Origin: Saprospiraceae bacterium
GTDB taxonomy: Bacteria; Bacteroidota; Bacteroidia; Chitinophagales; Saprospiraceae
Direction of reading: 5' to 3'
Length of the DNA: 64,000 bases
NCBI GenBank assembly: GCA_013001595.1
Contig: JABDMH010000149.1
Location: 1-64,000, forward strand
The notes beneath the pieces were generated by a model that was given only the letters and a program-made list of their open reading frames with translations, did no database searches and was not told the DNA's origin. Numbering within the stretch: position 1 is the first letter of the stretch; each line of letters opens with the position of its first letter. Of the stretch, positions 1-7,766 are shown one piece after another. Both the position numbers and the translations under genes were made by a program.

Positions 1-401
1 CTCATGCCTCTGGGTCTATAATAGTGTTTTCCACGTGGAATCTTCAATAGTTTAGCCTGCGTTCTCATACTCAACATATGATCTGGGTCCAGGTACGTAT
101 ATCGTACTGACTTGTCCACTAGATCAATCTTTTTTTTTAAATAATCATTCTCCATTTGCAAACGGCCAATCTTCTCATACAGCTTTTCAATCTCCCTTTC
201 AGCATGATCATTCTTACCCTCTTTCGGGGTCGTCATATATTGAGAGGCATTCTCGATAAAATCACTTTTCCACTTAGAGATCTGATTGGGGTGTAAATTG
301 TGTTTTTGCGCTAATTCCGAGACACTCTGACGTTCAATCAGCGATTCCAGAATGACCTTTAGTTTGAATTGTGTGCTGAATCTTCTACGTTTCTTCTTCA
401 T
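1..401 (-). CDS. IS3-family transposase, OrfA joined in frame to the start of OrfB (partial)
   Basis: The reading frame starts at an ATG (399-401) and is still open at the window edge, so the C-terminal part is missing. Residues 1-60 form the basic helix-turn-helix of IS3/IS911 OrfA (start MKKKRRRFSTQFK, then the typical NQISKWK). A leucine-zipper-like helix follows and ends in DYLKKK, encoded by a run of nine A on the coding strand (130-138). Most IS3 elements shift to the -1 frame at such an A-run to make OrfAB. Here the zero frame runs on into residues that look like the OrfB start (LSMRTQAKLLKIPRGKHYYRPRG region), so the two parts seem fused without a shift. The DDE catalytic domain lies outside the window. 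Confidence 0.85.
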   Translation of the reverse strand, partial: MKKKRRRFSTQFKLKVILESLIERQSVSELAQKHNLHPNQISKWKSDFIENASQYMTTPKEGKNDHAEREIEKLYEKIGRLQMENDYLKKKIDLVDKSVRYTYLDPDHMLSMRTQAKLLKIPRGKHYYRPRGM

Positions 402-466
402 AATTAGAGACTTAAGTTAAGTTTATACCAACTTAGCCTCTGGTTCGAATTTTGGGGGGAAGCTCA
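1..466 (-). mobile_element. IS3-family insertion sequence, 5' end (partial)
   Basis: The transposase begins 65 bp inside the element. The outer end is placed at 466 because the minus strand there reads TGAGCTTCCCCCCAAAATTC, which has the TG start and C-run of IS3-type terminal repeats. The other end lies beyond position 1, so the paired repeat and the target duplication cannot be checked here. The neighbouring small gene loses its reading frame exactly at this boundary, which supports the placement. Confidence 0.65.
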
Positions 467-679
467 TATAGCTGGGTACTCCATCAACTTGCCCAGCATT
501 AATTGGAATTCAGGAAGTCCCGTCAAACTTAGTCCTGTATTCTTATCAAGATATTGGATTAGTTTATCGTATGAAGGGTCTGTGGAAATTTGGACTGGTG
601 CGATCTCATACTTCTTTGCGATCTCAAATAATTGATCGTAGGTCGCAACATCAATCGTGGTTTCGGACATGCTTATCAA
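464..679 (-). CDS. small hypothetical protein, 3' end apparently cut off by the IS3 insertion
   Basis: This 71-residue frame begins MISMSETTID; the fourth residue (position 670) is an equally good start. I do not recognise the family. It has no signal peptide or membrane segment and looks like a soluble alpha/beta fragment. Its stop codon TGA (464-466) is formed by the terminal TGA of the IS3 element, so the original protein was probably longer and the true C-terminus may survive on the far side of the insertion. It may no longer be functional. It could instead be a chance frame, but the exact match of its end to the IS boundary argues for a real, broken gene. Confidence 0.4.
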   Translation of the reverse strand: MISMSETTIDVATYDQLFEIAKKYEIAPVQISTDPSYDKLIQYLDKNTGLSLTGLPEFQLMLGKLMEYPAI

Positions 680-710
680 TTTATATTTGGCAACGATTTT
701 GGCAACCCTA

Positions 711-747
711 AAATAAAAAATCCCCCTAAGTTCTTAACTTAGAGGGA
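711..747 (-). terminator. intrinsic terminator behind tRNA-Ala
   Basis: On the minus strand CCCTCTAAGTT and AACTTAGGGGG form an 11-bp stem (with one G-T pair) around a 3-nt loop, followed directly by ATTTTTTATTTT. It lies about 20 bp past the 3' end of the minus-strand tRNA gene and has a T-run on that strand only. Confidence 0.75.
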
Positions 748-765
748 CTTCTATTAGTCTGTTTG

Positions 766-839
766 TGGAGCTACGGGGATTCGAACCCCGGACCTCTTGA
801 CTGCCAGTCAAGCACTCTAGCCAACTGAGCTATAGCCCC
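766..839 (-). tRNA. tRNA-Ala (anticodon GGC)
   Basis: A full cloverleaf can be drawn on the minus strand: acceptor GGGGCTA/TAGCTCC with discriminator A, D-arm with GCTCAGTTGG, anticodon stem CTTGA/TCAAG with loop CTGGCAG (anticodon GGC, reading GCC), and T-arm CGGGG-TTCGAAT-CCCCG. The acceptor contains the G3-U70 pair that marks alanine tRNA, which agrees with the anticodon. CCA is not encoded. Confidence 0.95.
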
Positions 840-885
840 ATTCCTTTCTTTTTCGCCGAATCAACTCTACATTTTCATTACTGAT

Positions 886-944
886 GGCGAAATCCTGAAG
901 ATCTTTATGCGTCAGGCGAAATCCTGACAATCTTTAGTTCGTCA
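886..944. repeat. two-copy 29/30-bp tandem repeat
   Basis: Unit one (886-914) and unit two (915-944) share GGCGAAATCCTGA, then ATCTTTA, then CGTCA, and differ at only a few bases. At the junction GTCAGG-CGAAAT-CCTGAC can form a small hairpin (911-928). A third, short start (GGAGCGCG) follows. The repeat lies between the tRNA gene and the PLP-enzyme gene, both on the minus strand. No function is evident. Confidence 0.6.
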
Positions 945-1078
945 GGAGCGCGCAAAGATATAGGAGATTTTGGAATTGACAAATGTGTCGCATGGACGGA
1001 AGCATAACCCACGAACCATTGGACAATGAGCAGCAGGGTATCAACGCTATATGCCGAGGCCTTCAAGTCCATCTTCCC

Positions 1079-2317
1079 TTATGAGGACATTCCTCGCGCC
1101 TCAACGCGCCAGATGGCTTCAACACGGTCGCCCCGAACCGCATACATCTGGTCGTAGAGGTTCACCACCGGATCGCAGTGCGATGCGATCACTTCGAGCT
1201 TATCATTGACACGGTAACTGCGAGAGGGATCATCGTAAAGTATGGTCCCGAACTCATCCGATCCGGACCGATATTGCATTCCAGTCTCCCCTTTGACAAT
1301 CGGCCATGGTTGGTTGATCGTGCAGGCCTTGGCTCCAGCATCGGTCGTTACCCGCCCATCATATTGATCATTCAACACCGTCGTAAGGATCGTAAGAGAA
1401 GGCCGGAAGTCTGAATATAGCTCGGGATCGTTGGCTCCTCCGATCGCCAGATATTGTGCATCCATAAATACGTAGCTGCCCGCTTGGACATCTGTAAAGC
1501 CCGGTGTCTCATGATCGATGTTGTATGACCCAGTACCGCCACCGCTGAAGATTTCAGTGTTCAGTCCCGATCGCTGCATAAGGCCATAGGTCTCTCCGGC
1601 AGCAGCCAGGCGCTCCAGCGTCTGGGCCTTGCGTTTACTAAATCCTTTTACGTGTTGAGACCCACCATCGTAACACAGTATGCCACGTAGATGTAGACCA
1701 GGCAGTTGGTCGACTAGCTGGGCCAATTCAAGCGCAGGTTGCCCCGGGGAGATGCCCGTACGATGCATCCCCGGATCGATGTCTACCACGACATCGGCAA
1801 TGATACCTGATGCTTGTGCTGCCTCGGATAGACTACGGGCGTTTTCGGAGCTGTCAGTAGCCTGGATGAACCCAGTGCACCATTTCCTCAGATTCATAGC
1901 CCTGGTGATTTTCGAAGGTGACACATTGGTCGTTGTCAGCAAGATTTCGTTGACACCATGCTCGAACATCGCCTCCGCCTCACTCACCTTAGCCGTACAA
2001 ATTCCAACCGAACCACCCTCAATCTGTAGCCGGGCGATCGCGGGACATTTGTGTGTCTTGGCGTGTGGCCGACTTGCAATGCCATTGCTGGTCACCGTCT
2101 GCTGCATCATGGTCAGGTTGGCCTCCAATGCATCGAGATCAACGCATAGAGCTGGGGTGTCGAGTTCCCATTTGGAGATGTTTGCAGACTTCAACTGCTC
2201 AGCCTCTAAGGATCTTAATTCTGTCGATGAATATCCACGTACTGCCGTTGGTATCCAAATGGCCGCAGTGCCAGCTGTAAGCAAAAATCGACGCCGTGAT
2301 TCGAATGTATTTTTCAT
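1079..2317 (-). CDS. secreted D-threonine aldolase / D-serine dehydratase family PLP enzyme
   Basis: A 412-residue fold-type III PLP enzyme. The N-terminus has a twin-arginine-like signal (SRRRFLLTAG, residues 7-16), so export in folded form is likely. The alanine-racemase-like barrel starts near residue 50 (WELDTPALCVDLDAL) and carries RPHAKTHK at 83-90, the segment that holds the PLP lysine (probably K87). The C-terminal metal site reads SHCDP, with H380 and D382 in an H-x-D spacing. In this family H-x-D is typical of D-threonine aldolases and H-x-C of D-serine dehydratases, so cleavage of D-threo beta-hydroxy amino acids is the better guess. The gene stands alone, divergent from the mutarotase-like gene. 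Substrate remains inferred. Confidence 0.8.
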   Translation of the reverse strand: MKNTFESRRRFLLTAGTAAIWIPTAVRGYSSTELRSLEAEQLKSANISKWELDTPALCVDLDALEANLTMMQQTVTSNGIASRPHAKTHKCPAIARLQIEGGSVGICTAKVSEAEAMFEHGVNEILLTTTNVSPSKITRAMNLRKWCTGFIQATDSSENARSLSEAAQASGIIADVVVDIDPGMHRTGISPGQPALELAQLVDQLPGLHLRGILCYDGGSQHVKGFSKRKAQTLERLAAAGETYGLMQRSGLNTEIFSGGGTGSYNIDHETPGFTDVQAGSYVFMDAQYLAIGGANDPELYSDFRPSLTILTTVLNDQYDGRVTTDAGAKACTINQPWPIVKGETGMQYRSGSDEFGTILYDDPSRSYRVNDKLEVIASHCDPVVNLYDQMYAVRGDRVEAIWRVEARGMSS

Positions 2318-2567
2318 TTGATGATTTTAGATTTGGTCTTCATGACAATTTAATACACTTAGTTGGTTATTTCTGAGTTATGTACTGGTTTTTATTATTT
2401 GGTTGGGTCTTTGCAGAATCATTTCGTTGCCCTTCGGCACCACAATGAATGGTGCGGAAGTTGCTCGGTTCCATTAGATGTATGTGTGATGATGTCGGGA
2501 AAGCAAGTATGGCCGGTTTTTGTTTGCTACCTTGGAATAGGGATCATAACTTGCAAATTAGAATCCA

Positions 2568-3545
2568 ATGAAAAAGAAAATCCTACCACTCTTGTTCGCC
2601 ATTACCCTGACTAGTTATGTCATGGGCCAACAAGCATATCCTTCGGCAGAAATTAGCAATGCTCATCTTAAGGTTCAGATCTACCTGCCAGATGCCGAAG
2701 ATGGATTCTATCGCGCCACCAGGTTTGACTGGTCGGGGGTGATTGGGAGCCTCCAATACAAGGGCCATGAATATTTTGATCCCTGGTTGGATTATCACGA
2801 CCCACAGGTGCATGAGGCTATTACTGGACCCGTAGAAGCTTTTTATCCCATAGGATATGAAGAGGCTAGGGCAGGAGGTTCATTTATGGTAATAGGTGTC
2901 GGTGTTTTGCAGAAGCCAGATGAAAAACCATATCATTTTTCACGCACTTATCCAATCCTCGATCCTGGTGAGTGGCAAGTAATAAATGGAAACGATGCCG
3001 TATCCTTCGAGCAGAGGCTGACAACTGCATTTGGGTATGCTTATCTCTATACCAAAAGGGTAGCATTGGTATCGGGACGACCTGAGCTAGTTATATATCA
3101 CGAGTTGGAAAACATTGGGACGCGATCCATTGCAACAACCTCTTATAACCACAACTTTTTTGTAATCGATAATGAGCCTACCGGTCCAAATATAATTACA
3201 AGATTTTCTCAGCCGCTGGTTGCTGAGGGAAAAGGATTTGGAGATTTGATTGTCGCAAGGGATTCCAATCTGGTCTTTACCGGAACGCTGAAGCCGAAGG
3301 AGAATGTCTATTGTGGTGGTTTAAAGGCCAGTGGTCAGGATCAATTGGATTACGATATTCGTATCGAGAATATAAATTCTGGCGCTGGTGTCCACATCTC
3401 TTCCATAACACAATTGCTAAAACTTCCATTTTGGGCTTGTGCCACGACCTCTTGTCCAGAGCCCTACATCAATATTGATATAGCGCCTGGTTCCACGTTT
3501 CGTTGGCAAATCAAGTATCGATTTTATGAATTGGATGGACATTGA
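2568..3545 (+). CDS. secreted aldose-1-epimerase-like (galactose mutarotase fold) protein
   Basis: 325 residues with a signal peptide ending near VMGQQ (residue 22). The body looks like the beta-sandwich of the galactose-mutarotase superfamily: an early YRATRFDWSG segment, a central VYHELENIGT-like strand pair, and SYNHNFFVIDN around residues 190-200, where a His of this kind sits in the sugar-binding cleft of mutarotases. Similar uncharacterised proteins occur with carbohydrate enzymes in Bacteroidota and Planctomycetota. It could interconvert sugar anomers or simply bind a carbohydrate. It follows the divergent PLP-enzyme gene by 250 bp and has no clear operon partner. Confidence 0.6.
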   Translation: MKKKILPLLFAITLTSYVMGQQAYPSAEISNAHLKVQIYLPDAEDGFYRATRFDWSGVIGSLQYKGHEYFDPWLDYHDPQVHEAITGPVEAFYPIGYEEARAGGSFMVIGVGVLQKPDEKPYHFSRTYPILDPGEWQVINGNDAVSFEQRLTTAFGYAYLYTKRVALVSGRPELVIYHELENIGTRSIATTSYNHNFFVIDNEPTGPNIITRFSQPLVAEGKGFGDLIVARDSNLVFTGTLKPKENVYCGGLKASGQDQLDYDIRIENINSGAGVHISSITQLLKLPFWACATTSCPEPYINIDIAPGSTFRWQIKYRFYELDGH

Positions 3546-3703
3546 TACGTGATGACGCGGCAATAATGTTAACTCAAGATCGTTAAATTCTTACTGCACA
3601 TTCAGATCCCTTTAGTTATTTGGAATGGTTTAAATTATCGGATGATTTTTCATCTAAATCCTGATTTTAGGTGGTAGGGAAAGTAATTCCAAACAAGGCG
3701 AGG

Positions 3704-4081
3704 ATGAAGTTATTATCACTAAGCAGTTTCGTGTTGTTCGTTTCATATGCCCAGGCTACTCCCTCGGATGCTTACACAGATTCCAGCGGCTATTGGCAGA
3801 TTGACCAAGAAATAATAGTCCCTTCGCAGAATGATGACCTGCACAACTTGCATTTGTATTCAACTGGCTGCCCTACCGAAGTTTTCTTTCATAATATGGT
3901 ACCCATTTCTCAGGGAACTCACGAAGCTTTGGAATTGATTTCTGCGTCAGATAAAGTAACCAGTGGTTCGGTGATTTTTCGGGCAGGTCAGGAGATTAGC
4001 TTAGAAGCTACCATGAATAGTGGGTTTGAAGTTGCTCTAGGGGCCACTTTTGAGGCGACGATAGGTCCCTGCACTTTGTGA
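3704..4081 (+). CDS. small secreted protein with a 3-coathanger-stack-like C-terminus
   Basis: I place the start at ATG 3704, after an AAGGCGAGG ribosome-binding-like stretch; the upstream GTG at 3671 would bury the signal peptide. The mature part is about 105 residues. The C-terminal half, with an SGSVIFRAGQEISLEA rhythm followed by GFEVALGATFEATIGPC, matches the short beta-repeat that closes many T9SS-era Bacteroidota surface proteins (3-coathanger stack). The usual large N-terminal passenger is absent, so this may be a remnant of a larger gene or a free-standing small surface protein. Three cysteines or fewer are seen in the mature chain. No partner gene is obvious. Confidence 0.55.
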   Translation: MKLLSLSSFVLFVSYAQATPSDAYTDSSGYWQIDQEIIVPSQNDDLHNLHLYSTGCPTEVFFHNMVPISQGTHEALELISASDKVTSGSVIFRAGQEISLEATMNSGFEVALGATFEATIGPCTL

Positions 4082-4568
4082 CCTGGGGCATTCTAGCTAT
4101 TTTCCAGCTGGATCTGAGGCTGTGGAGGTTCATCCTATTTTAGTAAAGCTGCAATTTCACATAGCAATCAATCCCTAAGGTCAGGTTGAGTTCATACATC
4201 ATCTACCGAAAGGGAAATAAGGTAGTGACAATAATGGATTGAAATTTACCCATAGGGATTGTCATGATTTTTAGTCAAAAATCCCGCTAATCCGAGGGTT
4301 GATCTATAAGCAACCCCGGTTTTACCCGGGGCAAAACTATTAGACCTCAAATGAGGGCTTTTGAGATCTTTATTCAGAAAGAATTCGGGTCTTGAGAAAG
4401 GAATCCTGTCAACTACAGTTATTCAACTGAATAAATGCTACTTATGATGTCTGTTAAAGGTGTAAAGAACAATCTCAGATCACCCTGAGCGGAATGAAGT
4501 GAAATCGAAGGGTAGGGCTTATAGATGGGGCTTCGATTGCGTTGCACTCCACTACCTATGACAGACCC
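4082..4568. other. 487-bp gene-free stretch with hairpins beside the IS110 element
   Basis: No coding frame is convincing here. It contains a GC-rich hairpin CCCCGG-TTTTAC-CCGGGG (4314-4331), a small hairpin CCTC-AAAT-GAGG (4345-4356), and a REP-like palindrome at 4479-4513. The last 16 bases before the transposase stop include TACCTATGACAGA (4553-4565), which recurs inverted at 6417-6429 on the other side of the transposase. Confidence 0.6.
4479..4513. repeat. REP-like imperfect palindrome, left copy
   Basis: The unit begins ATCACCCTGAGCGGAATGAAG and ends TCGAAGGGT; ACCCT and AGGGT are the outer arms. A sister copy beginning ATCACCCTCAGCGGAACGAAG and ending CGAAGGGC is at 6505-6538 in the same orientation, so the two flank the IS110 element. 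Repeats of this CTTCG/GCTCAGGGT type are common between genes in many bacterial genomes. Confidence 0.55.
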
Positions 4569-5906
4569 TTATAAGTTACTGTTTGTCATTGAAGTGTCAT
4601 TACCTGGATAACCATCATGAGAGACAGACATGTTTAATTGTTTGGCCAATTTATGCACATATTTCATCCTTTGATACATATACTGTTCCTGATACTGCTC
4701 AATTCCCTTTTCTACATAATCACTACCTTTTACCATAACACGCCAATACATCTCTGCTAATTTTCGTGCAGTGGCCTTCACTGCGATACCGGGACCTTTC
4801 CTTGCTTTGATCCGCCTTCCAAAAGCACCTAGTGCTATGGTTTTACTTTGTATTATACTTCTCGCAGATTGACGGAATATTTGGCCTGCTCTGAATTTGC
4901 CTGCTTTGGACTTGTTCCGATTTTTCTTGCCCGAGTTGTTTTGACCTGGTGCCAATCCTAGCCAGCTGGTAAATTTTTTTTCACTTGGCCATATGCTCAG
5001 ATCCATTCCCAACTCTCCCAATAACCTCAGATGAGTATAGTCTGTGATTCCAGGCAGTATAGTGGGATCTTTGCCTTGAGATATCTTTACTAGCATCTTC
5101 GCTAGCTCTTTTACTTTAGGTTTGTGATGGCGTATGGCTTTTCTCTTTTTTGCTACATCAACATCATCTTTGTTTGCGGAAATCTCTGTTAAAATCTCAT
5201 CTAGCTTTTGATCACATTGCTCGATTTGCTTTTGATAAAATTCATATCCATCATAGCTTTGTTGCAGTGCAAATAATTGCTCCTCGTTATAAAAACCTTC
5301 CAACGCTTTGAGTACCTCATCACTCTTTCTTTTCTTTATCGATGTCGCGCACAGGTCTAGCAGTTTTTGTTTATCTCGTTCGCCAGCTAAAATTGCTCTA
5401 ATAATCGAGAGACCACTTTTACCATGAACCTGACTTAAGACCTCAGACAACCGAATGTTCATTTGAGTTAAAGCTTTCTGCATATGATTTACATGCGTAG
5501 CAGCGCGCCCAATATGATCTTCTCGCATTCTTTGATATACTTTGAGTGTTTGAATTTGACCAACTGTCACATGGCATCGGTTCAATAATCCATAGCTATG
5601 AAGTTGTTGGATCCATTGAGCATCTTTGACATCGGTCTTTCGTCCAGGTACCTGCTTTGTTTGACGTGCATCTATCAGGTATACCTCGATTCCGGCTGCT
5701 TGGATCATCTCATATAAAATCACCCAGTATACCCCCGTTGCCTCCATAGCCACACTCGTTATGCCCAATGACTTTAACCTCTTTACTAACTCCCTGAAAT
5801 CAGTCGTAAATGTTTCGTAGCTAATCACCTCCTTGCCATCTGGAGACATGAAAACTTTCGCGGAGCCTACGTCTATTCCCGCGCATTGACGATTAATCTT
5901 TTCCAT
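4569..5906 (-). CDS. IS110-family transposase (DEDD recombinase)
   Basis: 445 residues, the usual full length. The N-terminal RuvC-like DEDD domain shows D12 (GIDVGS), E55 (MEATGVYW), D92 and D95 (KTDVKDAQW). A long helical middle follows. The C-terminal transposase_20 domain starts at ILPGITDYTHLRLLGELG and includes WLGLAPG and FRQSARSI, whose serine fits the second catalytic residue reported for this family. Nothing is broken, so the protein may be active. IS110 enzymes insert through a structured guide (bridge) RNA encoded next to the gene, without terminal repeats or target duplications of the normal kind; see the upstream region. Confidence 0.95.
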   Translation of the reverse strand: MEKINRQCAGIDVGSAKVFMSPDGKEVISYETFTTDFRELVKRLKSLGITSVAMEATGVYWVILYEMIQAAGIEVYLIDARQTKQVPGRKTDVKDAQWIQQLHSYGLLNRCHVTVGQIQTLKVYQRMREDHIGRAATHVNHMQKALTQMNIRLSEVLSQVHGKSGLSIIRAILAGERDKQKLLDLCATSIKKRKSDEVLKALEGFYNEEQLFALQQSYDGYEFYQKQIEQCDQKLDEILTEISANKDDVDVAKKRKAIRHHKPKVKELAKMLVKISQGKDPTILPGITDYTHLRLLGELGMDLSIWPSEKKFTSWLGLAPGQNNSGKKNRNKSKAGKFRAGQIFRQSARSIIQSKTIALGAFGRRIKARKGPGIAVKATARKLAEMYWRVMVKGSDYVEKGIEQYQEQYMYQRMKYVHKLAKQLNMSVSHDGYPGNDTSMTNSNL

Positions 5907-6080
5907 AATGCTTTGATTTAGGTTTTAAAATAGGATGTGCCTAGCAGAACTACTACCTAAAAAAGGAAAGACTACCTAAACGGGCAAATACCTTGAAGTA
6001 TCGCACCAAACTCCTTTCGTCCAACTGCTAGAACCAAACTCAGCCACAGGCAGCAATGCACTAATCCGAATCACGGCTAA
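5907..6080 (-). ncRNA. candidate bridge RNA region of the IS110 element
   Basis: Position and size fit a bridge RNA: about 170 nt of non-coding DNA directly 5' of the transposase, where IS110-group members encode theirs. On the minus strand it starts around TTAGTGCATTGCTGCCTGTG, includes TTTGGTTCTAGCAGTTGG, and ends with two copies of TTTAGGTAGT just before the transposase leader. I could not fold it or match the loops to a target, so both ends and the identity are inferred from context. Confidence 0.3.
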
Positions 6081-6300
6081 ACTGCACATCAACATTAAAT
6101 CTAGTGAACACTGATGAAAAGCCCTATATCTGTCATTTATCTCCCTTCATTTTTGGAAAAAATGTTTAAACTCAGCCTGACTTTGTATGGTTTATGGCCA
6201 TGCATTAGGTCGTTTAAGTAAACGGATGAACGGGCCTACACCAAGAATTCAAGTATTGTATATTCCAAAAAGTACGGTTCAAAAATATGCGATCATTTAG

Positions 6301-6383
6301 TGAGGCTGAAAGCCTCAACTTCCAATAACCAGGGACATTGTCCCTGGTTATTGATGCCGTGATTCGTCAGTCTGAAGGACTGA
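6301..6383. repeat. three-hairpin repeat with a 29-bp central palindrome
   Basis: Three stems follow each other: TGAGGC-TGAAA-GCCTCA (6301-6317), AATAACCAGGGACA-T-complement (6324-6352, 14 perfect pairs) and TCAGTC-TGAAG-GACTGA (6367-6383). The outer two share a 6-bp stem and a TGAA(A/G) loop. The design recalls intergenic hairpin repeats of Bacteroidota with TGAA loops; a diverged version is at 4314-4356. Further weak stems (AATCCA/TGGATT near 6390-6410; GTCATCC/GGATGAC near 6453-6485) extend the array. Confidence 0.6.
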
Positions 6384-6504
6384 ACCGTCAATCCATCAGA
6401 ATTGGATTAAGATGAATCTGTCATAGGTATTGAAAAGTAGAGGATTGAAGGGTAAGTCATCCTTTTTGTGTCAATGGGATGACTTTGTAAACAATAATCA
6501 CATG

Positions 6505-6538
6505 ATCACCCTCAGCGGAACGAAGTGCAGCCGAAGGG
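6505..6538. repeat. REP-like imperfect palindrome, right copy
   Basis: Same unit as at 4479-4513, with differences at about six positions. It ends 13 bp before the stop codon of the serine hydrolase gene, so it lies at the 3' end of that gene's transcript and could act as its end or stabiliser. Confidence 0.5.
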
Positions 6539-6551
6539 CGATTGCTAGATG

Positions 6552-7766
6552 CTATGGCAGGACAAGTTCTCCACCACTAAGATCGGCTACTTGATTTTGC
6601 ATCTGATAGTACTCAAAAAACTGTGGCACTACCTTGGCGGCATAGGGAGTAGGCGCATTAAATAATACACAGATGGCAATGTTTTCTTCTCGATCAATTG
6701 CTATCTCACTGCGGTAGTGATTGACGTAACCACCATGATAAATAAAGTCATGGCCTTCGTAATCAAAAACCCGCCAACCCAATCCATAAGCACATCCATC
6801 GATCCCACGCCATCTGTTATGTCTTCTGCTATTAGACTTTACCAGTGGTGAAAAAACTTGATCTAATGTTTTATCTGAGATGATATCTGGCCTATTGCCT
6901 AGGGTTAGACTTAACCACTGGGTCATATCAGCAATAGACGCATTTATTCCTCCAGCCGATACTGTGTTGTAATACTTCTTGCTGATTTTCTTAGGGACAT
7001 AGTCTTTCTTCCGGCCGCTGTACCAATGAGGAAGAGCCACATTATTATGGGTGGTAATGGCTGTATAGCTGCAAGAAGCGTCTCTCATACCTACAGGTCT
7101 GAAAATCTCTGTCTCTAGAATTTCTGAAAAAGGCTGACCTGTTTTTACCCTAACCACCTCTTCAATAAGTGAGAAAGCCGCATTTTGATATGCAAAATGT
7201 TTGCCTTCTCGACCATACACTGGCAGATCCCTAAAAAACGGAATGGTTTGCTCAATGGATAATCCGCTTTCAACAAGATTGGTATAGGCATGGCGTACCA
7301 ATCCACTGCTGTGAGAAAGCAGGTGCTGCACTGTAATTCGTTTGGCTTGGCGACGATTTCGTAAACTGAATTCGGGAATACTCCTGTGAATTTTATCGTC
7401 CCAATCCATACATCCCTCTTCTACCATCTTTCCGACTAATATTCCAGTGAATCCTTTGGATAAACTAGCTATCCTAAAGACAGAGTGAATATCGATGGGA
7501 TCCATCGTCTTTTTGTTCTTGTAGCCATATCCTTTCTGCAGCAGAATGCTGCTATCTTGAATAATCACCACAGCAGCTCCGGGTAGTTTCAGTTTCTTCA
7601 ATTGTTGGGAGAAGTCTTCATCGAATTGCAGAATGTAGCCAGGTACCTTTTCTACCACCGTCAGAGGAGTGCCGGTAGGGTAGTTTTGACGGGTAAGAGG
7701 ACGATCCACAATACAAGCGATCATGAGCCATGACCCAATGAAAAATAGTACGATTAATCGATACAT
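6552..7766 (-). CDS. serine hydrolase lipoprotein, class C beta-lactamase fold
   Basis: 404 residues. A signal peptide ends in LMIAC, so C18 is probably lipidated and the enzyme anchored in an outer or inner membrane facing the periplasm or surface. The catalytic set of the class C beta-lactamase / DD-peptidase / esterase EstB group is complete: S101-L-S-K104, Y193-Q-N195 and H344-G-G346. Members hydrolyse D-amino-acid peptides, esters or beta-lactams, and sequence alone does not tell which. The gene is monocistronic, with the REP-like repeat right behind it and a 566-bp gap in front. Confidence 0.85.
   Translation of the reverse strand: MYRLIVLFFIGSWLMIACIVDRPLTRQNYPTGTPLTVVEKVPGYILQFDEDFSQQLKKLKLPGAAVVIIQDSSILLQKGYGYKNKKTMDPIDIHSVFRIASLSKGFTGILVGKMVEEGCMDWDDKIHRSIPEFSLRNRRQAKRITVQHLLSHSSGLVRHAYTNLVESGLSIEQTIPFFRDLPVYGREGKHFAYQNAAFSLIEEVVRVKTGQPFSEILETEIFRPVGMRDASCSYTAITTHNNVALPHWYSGRKKDYVPKKISKKYYNTVSAGGINASIADMTQWLSLTLGNRPDIISDKTLDQVFSPLVKSNSRRHNRWRGIDGCAYGLGWRVFDYEGHDFIYHGGYVNHYRSEIAIDREENIAICVLFNAPTPYAAKVVPQFFEYYQMQNQVADLSGGELVLP

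Larger units (their letters stand above)
4569..6120 (-). mobile_element. IS110-family insertion sequence (ends not resolved)
   Basis: The element contains the intact transposase and, by family rule, at least 150-250 bp of upstream non-coding DNA. IS110 elements lack clear terminal repeats, so the limits given are only the core. A 13-bp inverted repeat, TACCTATGACAGA at 4553-4565 and its complement at 6417-6429, encloses the gene and could mark subterminal repeats as in IS1111-type members, or could belong to the REP-like DNA around it. Confidence 0.6.

Noticed and set aside
1680-2321. A 213-codon frame opposite the D-threonine-aldolase-like gene
   Set aside because: The minus-strand gene has clear enzyme motifs over the same bases; the opposite frame has no recognisable domain and arises from its codon pattern.
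2363-2614. An 83-codon frame that overlaps the start of the mutarotase-like gene
   Set aside because: It runs into the signal peptide of the real gene in another frame and has no coding features.
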